DNA of 64,000 nt from Progne subis subis (Eukaryota; Chordata; Aves; Passeriformes; Hirundinidae), in the NCBI GenBank assembly GCA_022316685.1, contig JAKJHU010000363.1:62001-126000 (forward strand). Direction: 5' to 3'. The position numbers and the translations under genes were made by a program. Of the stretch, positions 50,002-61,600 are shown piece by piece (within the stretch, counting starts at the first letter, position 1; every line of letters begins with the position of its first letter). Under the pieces are notes generated by a model. The model was not told the origin of the DNA. It did not search any database and saw only the letters and a list, made by a program, of their open reading frames with translations.

Positions 50002-52323
50002 GTTAGAATTTTTACCCTTGTTCTCTGTGAGAAGCGAAATGCCAATTCTTTCAACTTGCTTCTGTCTCCCTGTCCCTTGATGTTTGTATTATGTTTGCCC
50101 AGTGAGGCTGTAAATAAGCCAGTCACAACAAACTGGTGCTGACTAATATTGCACTATAACTTATCCTGACTGGCAAAGTGGATTAATTCCCAAAGTATTA
50201 AAATTAAGATGTGTGCTGTAATCTCACTTGTTTTAATTCTACTAGGTTTCTGCAGCTATTATAAAATACGGGCAGCAGCAATACTCACCTAATTATGAAT
50301 TTGTGTAAGGATACAGTTACAGGACTGTGTCAGGCAGATAGCTACAGAATGGGTGGAAAGTGAGGTTTTTGCCAGAAAGAAGTCCCAATCATGATGTTAT
50401 TTAACAAATCTCAGGGAAGTACTTTGAGGAGTCTCCTTTGCTCATGTTGTTTTATTATAGTGGAGTTTTGTATGTATTACTTTTACTGCTTTATCACGCA
50501 ATAACAAGCTGATGATCTTGTACGTGCCTTCAGTTTAAACCTATCTCAGCAGGATGTTGCTATCTGCTTCCCCAAAAGCAGTGGCCTGGTTAGCATTACA
50601 GCATTCCAGCTCAGGGAAGCATAAACAAAGATCAGTCAGGCAGCTTGCAGGATGTGACTGGACACGGGGTTAGCTAAAGCTACCATCACAGCACTTAAAA
50701 TGTCCAGTGTCTTGAAAACACAATTAAAATTCACACAGCGTACCCCTAAGATAACATGGTGAGCTGGGGAGAGTCTGCAAACTTGGGCTTGTAAAATATC
50801 TTCCAGCATTTGTGTCACCTCACCTAGGGTACCTCCTGTGAAACCATGCGTTTCTGTAAGCTGCTGTCAGAACTTTTGAGAGGTGTTTGCTCAAGTCAGT
50901 TTCTCACCAGGGATCCAAGGTAAGGGCTGGTTCCACAGAGCCCTCAGTGTTGAAAAGCCTTCTCCCTCGCCGTGTATGCTGGAGAGGGTTTTGTGCATTC
51001 TGACCTCACCTGTCCTGGATGGGCCGGGGTCAGTTTCTGTGCCCAGTGTGGGTGCTGGCTGCACAGTGCTGGCCCAGGACATGCCCTGTGCATGCACAGT
51101 GAGCCAGGATGTCCCCAAGGCAGAGATCTACAGCCCACAGGTGGCTGCACACAGCAGTCCTAGCCTGGCTGATTGCAGCCAGCTGCCCCAGTGCTCCACA
51201 GATGCAAACCTGGTGCCTGCTCCTGTCCTGGTGTGAATATGCTCATAGGAAACAAAAGAGTGTTTCCAAATTCTGGGATAAAAATTGTGCAGTCTCTTTG
51301 AAGTCTTCTCAGTCTAATGTTTTCAGTGTTCCTAGAGACTTCTGCTGGCCTTTTACTTTGGAGCTATTTTGATTTTGCAGTCTTTTGACGACTATTTACA
51401 GCACCTTCTCTAGTAGCAGTCTAGTAGCAACACAGTAGTGTTGCTCCTGTTTCAGAAGTGAACAAGACACAGCGCTCCCAAAAGAAACATTCAGATCCAT
51501 ACTTATTCTTTACAGTGATCAATCAGACATATGACCATTCTTTAGATAAAAATATGATTTAGCCTGACATTTCCTTAAAAAAAATCCAAACAATCCACAA
51601 CTGTAGGTAGTGCAGTTTCTAAAGTCTGCCTATATTCCACTTTTTCTGATCTGTGTTTATAAAGCAGATCTGTCTTAATTTGCGTTTAGCATGTTTTAAG
51701 AGTGAGTTGTGGTAAAAGGAAGCATTTCATTTACAAGGATTAGATACATCTCCCTATAAACTTCCTGCCCCAACATCTGGAAAAACATGTGTCAAACCTA
51801 CTCCCTTATTCTAAGCAGCTTTCTGCCACTTCTCCATTGCTGTGGTGATTTGGGGGAATCTGCACCCAAATCTGCCAGAACCCATCACAGGTCTTTATCT
51901 CAGATCTGGCCTATTTCTTCCTTGCTTGAAACTGGAAATACAAACCTGGAACTTAATTTTGTCCTGTAAATCTTAAACCACGGCTTTTAACAGTTCTGAA
52001 AGCCTTTTCAAACCAAATGTACTCAGGTCTCCCAGTGAAGAGAAACCCTGTGTTGAGGGATTGTATTGTGGGAAGTTAAACAGATGAACCAAATTACTAT
52101 GTTTGGTCATTGGGTTTTTTGTGTGATAGGTACAGAGGTTTTAGTTAGGTTCACCTTGTTTAAATTTTCAGTAGTTCTGTAATATTTGAATTATTTTAGA
52201 GTCATCTTTAAAATTTGTTCTTGTGCCTGTTGAAGGATGAAAACTAACTTAAATTAAGAAGTCAAAAAAGGGGAGACTCACCAGGCTGCAAATTCCCTTG
52301 AGGCGTTTTCCAGCGCAACTTAT
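50002..52323. other. IQGAP2 intron, part downstream of F2RL2
   Basis: No gene recognised. A GC-richer patch at about 50890-51235 gives short spurious frames on both strands. It may include regulatory sequence, which I cannot judge. Confidence 0.6.
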
Positions 52324-52329
52324 TTTATT
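52324..52329 (-). terminator. F2RL2: Candidate polyadenylation signal for F2RL2
   Basis: TTTATT on the plus strand is AATAAA on the minus strand, about 1.0 kb downstream of the F2RL2 stop codon. It is a candidate only. The plus-strand AATAAA near 53163 and 53220 are in the wrong orientation. Confidence 0.3.
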
Positions 52330-53344
52330 TAAGTAAAGGGGTTTTTTACAATACTATTATTAAAGCAACATAAAACATTTTTATCCCCACTTTAAATGCT
52401 TCAGTTACAAATTCAAATGACAACCACAAGCTCATTTTCTAGGAACTTAGTATACGTGTAGGCTTTGAGCTTCTGTAAAGGTAAAAGTTGACCCATTGTT
52501 TTACGAAGTGTCAATGGTAACTAGTCGCTGCAGTATTTGTAACATAGTAGGTATTTCCTGTGAGGATGTGGAAATAGAGAATACTACAAAATAGCTTCCC
52601 CGTTTTGCTTACCAAGCAAGAGTAATACATGCCTGGATTCACGCTGATAAGGGCTAGCTCCCAGCAGTCCCTGTGGGCTGGGGAAGTGCAGGCGCTGACG
52701 AAGTGGAAGAACAAGTCTCCAGAGCAGAGCTGGTTAAGCAGCCTCATGGGAGAGGTAGCCTTGGAAGAGCCAGGTTCTGTACCCACAGCTGCAGATTTTC
52801 TGTTCTGTGAACCTGTGGAGACTTTGTATTTCCAACATCCAGGGCACTATTTGCTCTTGACGGCTCCCAGGCGTGTAGAAAGTGCTTTTACTTGTTCCCA
52901 TTACACCAGCCCAAAAACTTGGATTTGTATCACTGTTCCTGCAGTGATTGTTAGCTGAGAGCTGATTTGAAGTGTCATGAATTGCCCTAGAAGTGCTGTC
53001 TGGATGCTGAATCCTCTTCTGGTATTTAGAGGCTGTGGTGACTGATACTCTGGCAGCTTCTCCATGGCCAGAAAGTGATCTCAGAAAGAAATGGAGGTGC
53101 AGAGCTACTTCCCTGAATCTAGGTACACAGGCGTTGCAAAACATGTAATAATGTAATACATGTAATAAAGTTATAGAGCTGGAGATATTTGTTTTTGGAG
53201 ACATTCCTTGTGTGGGAGGAAATAAATTTAACTGAGGTTGTGTTTTCTAACACATTTTACTTGAAGTATAAATGTTGCACCTGAGATTTGTTGCTGTCTC
53301 TGTTAATGTGATACCAAATCATAATTCCAGTAATAGAAATAAAT

Positions 53345-54426
53345 TCATTTTTCCCTGGATATTTTGACCATCGTTAGATAAATGTTGGATTGGCTTCTAA
53401 TTTTTGACATTAGAAAATAAAGGAAAGGATCAAGACAACTGTTTAGGCTGCTAAGACATAGAGCAATTAGGTAAAAAGAATACAGCCCATCTGTGTTGTG
53501 ATAGTAATAGTTGACGTGATGGATAATAAGGATAACATTGCTTGGCACAAAGCAAATAGCAAAGATGGTAAGAATCAGAAGGCTGACTTTAACATACCAG
53601 AACCACTCGTGGGTCTTGAGCGTTCGTATAATCGACACATAGCAGAACACGATGGTCGCGAGCGGCATTAAGGACCCGAACACGGCTAAGGACACGTAGT
53701 AGTAGAACTGGAAGGAGGACACGGCCTCACAGGCGCTGTGCACGTCGTGGCAGGTGTAAATGCCCAGCTGCTTCACGTAGTAGCTCTGCTGCATGATGGC
53801 GAGCGGGAGCATGTAGAGGAAGACGATGGCCCAGACGGCAGCGCAGGCCGCGATGGCGTAGGCGCGCTTCGGGAGGCTCTTGTAGGTGAAGGGGTGGACG
53901 ATGGCCACGTAGCGGCTGACGCTGATGCACGTCAGCAGCAGAATGGAGCAGTACATGTTGCCGTAAAACACCGCCGTGGCCGCCCGGCACATGGTCTCCC
54001 CAAATATCCAGTTGTTCCCGTTGATGTGGTAGGCTATTTTGAAGGGCAGCATGATGCAGAAGAGCAGGTCCGAAGCGGCCAGGTTTGTGTAGAGGACGGC
54101 GGTGCACACGGAGCGGATCCTGAAGAGGAGCATCCACAAAATGACGGCGTTAGATGGTACACCCAACAAAACGGCGCTGAGGTAGACGGCAGGTATCAGC
54201 TTGGTGCTCAGAGAGCCGGTCAGGTACTCCAGTGTGGCGTTGCTCACTTCTGTTAACGTGGAGTCGTTTGACCTTTTTGAAGTGCATTTGTTTTCTCTGA
54301 TACGGACGGTTGTTGTCTCCCCTTCTATAGCGTAAGGGGGGATGTAATCGTAGTCTCTCGCTGAAATTCCGCGGAAAGTTTTGATAAGAGACACTGTTTT
54401 AATTGCAGAGCCATTCCGTGAAAATT
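53345..54426 (-). CDS. F2RL2: F2RL2 exon 2: protease-activated receptor 3 (class A GPCR)
   Basis: 1,082 nt; acceptor CTAAGCTTCAG|AA (complement), stop TGA at 53345-53347. With exon 1 the protein is 379 residues (human about 374). PAR3 is a thrombin receptor or cofactor that is activated by cleavage of its N-terminus. Seen here: SLIK|TFRG (cleavage after K35, tethered ligand TFRG at 36-39; human has LPIK|TFRG), an acidic/tyrosine stretch RDYDYIPP in the exosite-binding position, N-glycosylation sites N73 and N82, seven hydrophobic helices (about 95-121, 130-152, 166-188, 209-230, 258-284, 298-322, 333-358), cysteines C166 and C245, the PAR loop-2 word CHDV at 245-248, SRY at 190-192 in place of DRY, DPFLY at 352-356, and a short C-tail. 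The reading frame is open upstream of residue 31 (codon GTG), so translation does not start there. The exon is far more GC- and CpG-rich than the intron around it. Confidence 0.97.
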
Positions 54427-56200
54427 CTGAAGCTTAGAAATAAAGCAAAGTTAGACTTGTTAGAAAGGACAAACTACTGTATTAACAATGCAACTCACTT
54501 TCAGGAACAGAGGAAAATAACCATCTCTTTGTGAAAAGCAGTGTCAGTTTAAAAGATCTGGGGACATTCTCCTCTGCTTTGGGTGTTCAAATGTATGGAC
54601 AACACTCTTAATTTATTATTTCACACAAAATCCTGAAAACTCATCATTAATGTAGTGTTAGCTGATCTTTCTGCATTTTGAGTGTTTTCAGTAATCTTTG
54701 GTGAAAAATATCAGACACTTCTGTAATGCTTTTGGCCAGCAGAGGGTTTTTCTCAGCAGTAGTAATGTTGGCCATTCATCATATAAACAATCTTATTTTA
54801 GGCTTGATCAAACACCATTACTATCCTTGTCACTTCACATATGAAATGCATGACTACAAAAGATGCAAAAAGCACCATCTAGTCTAACACAGACTGAAAC
54901 TTTCAAATTAACAAAACTGAAATTACCCTTGGTTTTTTCGGTCTCACATGTGAAATTGTTATTCTTCAACTTCTGACTAAAGCAAACCAGATCTTTTTCA
55001 GCTTCTCGTACCTGCGCAAAGGCAGTGTCTTGAGAATTGAAAACAAATGGTTGGGCAGGTATTAGGTGTAATTTACTGGGAAGTGAATAAAACTTTTCAA
55101 GCAGCAGGAAAATTTTCAGTTGGTAAATACTGTCAGCATGTGGGCAGAAAAAATAATGCTCATTTAATATAACATGTGTTCCTCAGTCTTCAGTGGAGAA
55201 GTTTGTAGAGACATCAGCATTTCCACATGAAGCACAAATGTGTTCAAAATGTTCTTTAAAGCCATGTGTTGTAAAATAGATTTTGCACAGTAAACAATTG
55301 TGCAAGTGTTTGTGTCACTTAAATTTTCTAAGCTGCATTTAATGCAAAAATACTTACAGTAAAGCCTACGGCATGCACCATGAAACTGGAATTCAGAAGC
55401 AAACTGAAATATGGATGCAAATCTTTTATCTTTCCATATTTTAATAAAATAAGGAAAACAGTTTTATTAATGTTCACTGGCAGATATACAGTAGAATGTT
55501 TTAAAATAATAATTATTAGACTGCATAATTTTTAGTAGTTTTTTTGATGGTTCCTCCAGAAAACTAGTTTGAACCACTCATTAAAAGTAATACATGTACC
55601 TGCAGGTTCTGGCACGTGTATAGATATACATATATATACACACACGTATACATATATATCTTTATATAAATAGATAGATATGGGTATAAATACATATATA
55701 TGTGTGTATATTGTATATGTATACATATATATATTTATGTATACCAGCTTCTCAAATTGAGCTTGGTTTGAAAACAGTTTTAATTCTAGAAAGGAAAATA
55801 ACACATTTATTATTTGATCATTTCCTTTCGTTATTTTTATCACAATAGTCATCCGAGCGCTTCCTTCTAATAACACCATCTGTGAAGTTGTGAAACGATA
55901 CACTACAGGTTTAAAATTATCATATAGTTACAAAAATACTAGACAAAACTAGTGTTTTCAGTAAGTGCAGAAAGCTCCCTTAAATAAAATTCTTTATAGA
56001 AAAGGACTGGCGGAGGCAAGGTGTTGCTGAAACGAAAGAATAAAAATCTGCTTACAAGGAGACATTCCTGGAGCAGCTTTCTGTAGTTGGTACATGCATG
56101 TGCAACTCATTTCAAGTTCGCAGCTGGTAGAACAACAGCGTTATTGAAAAGTCCGTGTTACTGACTAAAACACGGAATAGATCCCGAAAGGAGGACTCAC
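54427..56200. other. F2RL2 intron 1
   Basis: 1,774 bp on the minus strand, GT-AG (GTGAGT donor at 56195-56200). Contains the TA/CA-rich microsatellite at 55615-55742. Nothing else seen. Confidence 0.85.
55615..55742 (+). repeat. TA/ATAC-rich microsatellite
   Basis: Alternating purine-pyrimidine sequence with TATATA, CACACA, GTATAC and TGTGTG units over about 128 bp, including a few ATAGATAG units. Such tracts are length-polymorphic. Confidence 0.85.
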
Positions 56201-56258
56201 CTGTAGTGCAAAGACTGGAGGTAAGAGAGAGCAGTCCAGCGAAGAACAGTATCTTCAT
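56201..56258 (-). CDS. F2RL2: F2RL2 exon 1: start codon and signal peptide
   Basis: 58 nt. ATG at 56256-56258 (complement CAT), then MKILFFAGLLSLTSSLCTT and one base (G) before donor G|GTGAGT. The phase-1 junction gives GAA (Glu20) with exon 2. This matches the known two-exon structure of PAR genes, where exon 1 carries the signal peptide. The stretch ILFFAGLLSLTSSL is a typical hydrophobic signal core after a Lys; cleavage probably near residue 17-19. Too short for standard open-frame scans. Confidence 0.92.
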
Positions 56259-58606
56259 TGTAGTGTGTGAAATCCAGCCAGCTGAACGATGGTGCTGTGC
56301 TAGTTCATCTCAAAGGATGTTATTGTGGGGGCTTTTTCCCCTCTGTAAGGGACTAAAGAATGATTGATCTGTCCTCCAGAAGCATCCTGTAAGCATGAGG
56401 TTTATGGTAAGGATCTAATTTGTTCTTTGTCTACTACAGCAAGAGGGTGTGACGTTTCCAAGTATGCACACATGACTCAGTTTCAGCCACAGCTCAACAC
56501 AGAGATAAAATTGCTTTACAGCAGCAATTTAACTCCTAATTTACCACAAGCCTGAAGCTGATATTCAGAGTTCTGCTGAAATTTGTACATACAGATTTTT
56601 GGAGTAAAAAGATGTTTTCCAGAAAAATCAAGAGGTGTCTTTAGTAAATCCTCAAGGGTCTCATTCAGAGACCAAAATGTCACATGGCTGAACTCTGTAT
56701 CCTTCTCCAGGGAAGAGGCTGGGCGTGCAGAAGAGAGGAGTGATCTCAGTTTAGAAAAAGGCAAGGATGGAAAGAAGCCACACACACAAACATGCCTTAG
56801 GAAAACTGTTTTCTGCTTTGCCTTTTGCCTCCCATTGTCTTTTTCCTTCAATCCACCTATTGCCTCCCCTCAGACAGTTTCCACCCCTCCACAGACTGCA
56901 GCCTCTAAAACCTTTCCCATTTTCATTTGCTGTTTTGTTGATCCCTTCCTTTTTCTCTGCCTGGCCCATGTTGTGGGTTTTTTTGGGTGTTTTTTTTTTT
57001 GTTTTTGTTTTTTTTTTTTTGTTTTGTTTTTTGTTTTGTTTTGGTTTTTTTTTTTTTTTTTGTTTTGGTTTTGGTTTTTTGGGGGTTTTTTTTGGTGGTT
57101 TTTTTTTATTTGTTTTGTTTTGTTTTTTAATTTTTTTCTTTTTTTCCTTTTTTACCTTTTCTTTTTTCTTTTTTTTCCCTTCAATGCCAAACTGAAGGAA
57201 ACAAGAGCTTGTTTCAACAAGCAAAATTAGCCCAAGTCTTGGTCTGGCTTCCAGTCTTGTTGTGAGGCTCAGCATAAACTGTGCTTGGCTCCAGAGCAGT
57301 ATTTATTTGTGTCTGTTCTTGTATTTAACATGTAAAAGCTGGACACCAGATGAGGAATTCTTTCCAGTTTCTCAATGTTTTTCTCAAAATTCAGTGGCAG
57401 TTTGGGAACTTGTTAAACCTTTTCACAAGTGCTAAATCTAACTCTCACGTAGTAGAAAAATAAGCAGTATGTGTCCACTGTCTGGTGATGTCTGACCCCT
57501 TCATGTTATTTATGTATTCTGCTACCTTGCTTGCATATATCATGCAAGCTGAAGAGCATGTCTTTAAGGGTTTTTACCCTGTTTTCTCTTTGTAATTACT
57601 GTGGATATCACATTTTTTAGATCTTTGGGCAGAGGTTCAGTGCTTAACCAGGGATACTCGTTGCAGAGCTGCTTCTTTTTCTACACTCTTCTGGTTTGAA
57701 TCTGCTCCTAGCTGTTATTTTTTTTTCCCTGAATTATTTGTGTGTATATTATCCTAGATCTCTCTCAATTGATACATTCCAGCTTCACTCATCATTAGTC
57801 TGTTATAGGCCTGGCACTCCTATTTCCTCTTTAGCATGAATTTCCCACCCGCCTACTGGATTAGATGTTAAATATTACTTTAACCCTGTTTTATCTGCTG
57901 ACGTGCTGGTGTCACCAGTGAACCTGGGAAATAGGGCTGGTTAGTGGGGATGTTGAGCCCACTCTATTTACACTTTCTGTTTTAACTTGGGTGTAATGCC
58001 ATGCACTTTAGGCCTGAAAGAAGAGCGGTATCTATTCTGCTGCTTAATTACAGAAATGTTTGCATGAGCTAAGGCATCATTACTAAACCTGACCTGTCTT
58101 TCTATGTCAGTTTTCTTTGTTATTTTCTAATTCTGTTCAGTTTTCTAGTGTAACATTTATTTAGATATCCCCAAGGATCATCTCAAAATAAGGGATTTTG
58201 AAAGAAAGCCAACTTCCTGCAGTCAACTTCCAATTTCTCTCCTACTGTCACAGTGCTGCCTGATAGTGTGTGATTTTATGTGACTATTAATTTTGCCTTC
58301 ATATCATGGAAATAAAAATGTTTCCATTTTTACTGATCTTTAGTAGAATGAATTCTATGCCAGCAGTATCAGCAAATTTTCCTCTTCTTCTAGACATTTA
58401 AACTTTCAGAGCTTTGTATCTGAACAGGATCTTTTTCAATTCAGTACATAGAATATGAATGAGTTTCACTGATGATTTTAAACAGTCAAATCCTTCTTAG
58501 TGTTCAAGGGCTTTGCAAAGCAGGGTTTGTATTTAGGAGCTGTATCAGTATATTAAGATAACTCTTATTCAGTTTTTTTCATGGCTTTTTACGGTCCTTT
58601 TCCCAG
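56259..58606. other. IQGAP2 intron, part upstream of F2RL2
   Basis: The first few hundred bases should hold the F2RL2 promoter, but no clear TATA box was seen on the minus strand. The T/G-rich tract lies at 56975-57180. No further gene recognised. Confidence 0.7.
56975..57180 (+). repeat. T-rich (TTTTG)n low-complexity tract
   Basis: About 200 bp of T runs with G interruptions (TTTTG, TTTTTGG), passing into T/C at the 3' end. Produces spurious Phe-rich frames on the plus strand and Lys-rich frames on the minus strand. Confidence 0.9.
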
Positions 58607-58697
58607 GAATCTCAGGATGAATCAGCGCTTCTGTGGCTGGATGAAATACAAAGAGGAATCAATGACAGCAATAACAATATAAAAGAAGCAGCAACCT
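58607..58697 (+). CDS. IQGAP2: IQGAP2 coding exon w14 (linker)
   Basis: 91 nt; acceptor CCTTTTCCCAG, donor CCT|GTAAGC. Encodes ESQDESALLWLDEIQRGIND and SNNNIKEAAT plus one base. The WLDEIQ word is in human IQGAP1 and IQGAP2 (VLWLDEIQ). The latter part is diverged from human (QAVDDANVDKDRAKQW), as this linker usually is. Phase 0 in and phase 1 out, like w7 and w9. Confidence 0.94.
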
Positions 58698-61600
58698 GTA
58701 AGCATTAACCTGCATCTGCACTGCTCTTGTTTTTCTTGGTCTGGGGAAACTAAAATTGGTAATTTATATTTTCCACTTCAGAGAGGGTGGAAGCCCTTTA
58801 AATATGTGAAAAGAAATGAATGCGTGTTCTTTGTCATACTAAAACTGAGATGACTTAAAACTACAGGAGTGGTGTTAGTCCTATCTAAAGTGGTAATCTT
58901 TAAGGTGTGGCTAATAATTCAGTGGATTTGTTCATGCAAGTTAACATCAGGACCAATCTTTCTAATGTCGGTGTATCTTCGTGTAGGTAATGAAATACAT
59001 GAATGAGAAGGGATATGCTGTTCAGGAGCTTGTTTTGCTATACATAAGACTAAAATCTTTGTGCATATTGTAAGAGCAAATTTTTATGTTCACAATTTTG
59101 CTTATTCATATTTCTTTATATTGTCTTTTATGGAGTGCTGAAAAACAAAAATCAGGAACATGTTAACTTTTAAAGCAGTGTAAAGTGAATGCTGGGTCAT
59201 TTTGAAAAGTATTATACTCTTCTAATCTCTGAGGAAGAGGAAATCTGGAGGAAAAATGCTGAGGCTTAATCTGTCAGAGTGCTGAATGCACTCAACACCT
59301 TTTGTCAAAGCTTCAGCTGATTATAGTAATTTTAGAAAAAAATATTCACAACACATAATAAACTTTGGGAAGTAATGTAAAAGCAAGCGCCGCTGGGTTT
59401 ATGGGGCGCGTTGGAGAGCACGGAGACGTGCCTGCCCTTTCCAGCCCAGAGCCAGCGCAGCTCAGACAGGGCACTGGGTATTGGTCAGCCTTCTGCTTCA
59501 CTTGGCTTTGGGTGAGTCAGTGTCCCCTCCTGCTGCTCCTTGGGAGGTTGTGAAGGCAAGTGCTGAAGCGGGTGCATTCCTGCAGCGCTGTGCTCAGCCG
59601 TCCCTGCTCAGCGCGGCCGCCCTGAGCCCACGGGCGCGTCAGGAGCTACTGCTTGGGAAGTTGTGGGTGGGAGAGAACACGGCTGCCTCTTACAAACGGC
59701 CATCCCTGCTACAGGAACGTTGCATTTTACTATTAGTTTACTATTGATCTGAACAACTGATAGGGCCTTCACGTAACAAGGCAGATGCACTGAAAATAGC
59801 TGAAGTGCTTTGTGGGTCACACGTCCATGGGAAGCGCTGGGCTTGTGTTCTCTGAAATAGGGTCAGATACACGGTCTCAACCAGACTTTTGTACTCAGGA
59901 CTGCTGATACCTTCTTCTGTGGAAAAACCTGCTTCCCATGGATGCCCCCCCGAGCCATGAGGAAACATATGAGCTCAGAGAAGGGAAGGAAACGTGTAGC
60001 TTATAAATTGAGTTAAACCTAAAGAGAAGCTTGAAAAAACGCCCTCTTTTGTGTTCACTGGTGTAAAAGGATTAAGATGTATCATAAGCAGCCTGCAGAA
60101 AGTACAACAGCATAATTCATACAGAAATACCATACAAGGTTGCTAGTTACAAGTGGTAAACTGTTGGCCCATCCACTACTAGCTGTTGTACTAAAATCTT
60201 TTCTTATAATCTGTTGGTAGTAAATGCACAGCTTTTCACAATCAAGGATGCTTAGTGGAACTGTTTTAACATTTCACTTTTGTGAAAAAAATACCATTCT
60301 CATGTCCTCTGCCCTGTGGGTTGAAGAGAAGCACTGTCAGCACAGCACATTCTTAAAGAACTCTAAGGTTCTGCAGCTAAAACCTGAGATTTAAAATTTC
60401 CCCACGGCACAGAACCTGATACTTCCTATAACCAACACATCCTGCCTCAGGAAGTTTGCATGTTGTGTTCACGTAGTCTAAACTTAAAGTTCAGCTTGAT
60501 CACAACTTGGAAAGGAACTTTTATTTGATCTATCACACGGGCACTGTTTTTGAAAGACAAACAACTCCAAAACTTTTGTAAGGTAGTCAAAAATGTATTT
60601 TTTCAGTTTAAAATGGGGGTTTTGCTGCAGTAACGGCAATAAAATAAACAGTAAAATAAGAGAAGATATTGGCAGCAGTACTGAAACAATGTTGATCACT
60701 AACCAGACTAAGTTTTATGCCTTATATAAATACTATGTGGTACAGTATTAAAATTTTGAAAGGCTTTTACAGTATTCCCTGTCAGTAAAGAACTGTATTT
60801 AGGAAGAAGTGCTCATTAAGTGCTGGTGCACTTCCTAACTCATTGTGGTGCTCACTGTGTGTTTTGCATCACCTTGCTTCACTTGAATGAGTTCAACCAT
60901 TGTACTCCTTATCTAAGTGGAGGACAAAAAGAGATCGGCCAAGTATCAGCTGTACAGCCTTCAGGAGTAGATTTGAACGCTGACTTCAGTCTTGCACAGG
61001 AAGAGTCTGTCAAAGCAGGAAGTCTGTGTGTCCTGAGAGAGTCCAAGTTATAGGAAAAAGCTGATCTTTGGCCTTGTTGAGAGTTCAGGCTTATCACACC
61101 AGACAGCTGTGGCTCTGTGTATCACAGCTGTTTTAAAAGGGAGGATGGGTGTGGAAAAGAGCCCTTTGCAGTGCTGATCTGGTGCTGGCACCCCAACTGC
61201 TAGAGAGGCAGACTGGAGCTGACAGTTTTCTGGCAGCTGGGGATGGCTAATCCCCAGTTATCTTATGATTTTCCAGGGTCTAAATGGCCTTTCTCTAGAG
61301 CAACAGCCACAGTATTAATTGCTAGCACTTAAAATGAAAGGAATAATTTCTGCTGGGTTGAGGTTTTTCTCCATTAAACACTTTTCTTATATTTTCCTTC
61401 AAAAATACAGGCATAAATAACTAAAGGTTGAGGAAAAGCCAGATGATAGTGGATCTACATAAACTAATCTTAGCTTAAGTTGTATTTTGTTTTGTCTCTG
61501 TAAAAATATCCTCCAGCACGCTTAACAGCATGATGAAAAGGAGGAAGGAAAGCATTCAAATACTGCTGAACAGAGCTGATGAGGCACATGGGACTGTGTA

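Noticed and set aside
52734..53204. 156-codon minus-strand frame starting at an ATG just downstream of the F2RL2 stop
   Set aside because: It lies in the probable 3' untranslated region, shows no recognisable domain and has no splice or start context that supports it.
53738..54256. 172-codon open frame on the plus strand opposite F2RL2
   Set aside because: It is the antisense shadow of the GC-rich F2RL2 coding exon and has no family motif.
56583..57275. 215-codon Phe-rich and 174-codon Lys-rich frames
   Set aside because: They run through the (TTTTG)n low-complexity tract and have no homology outside it.
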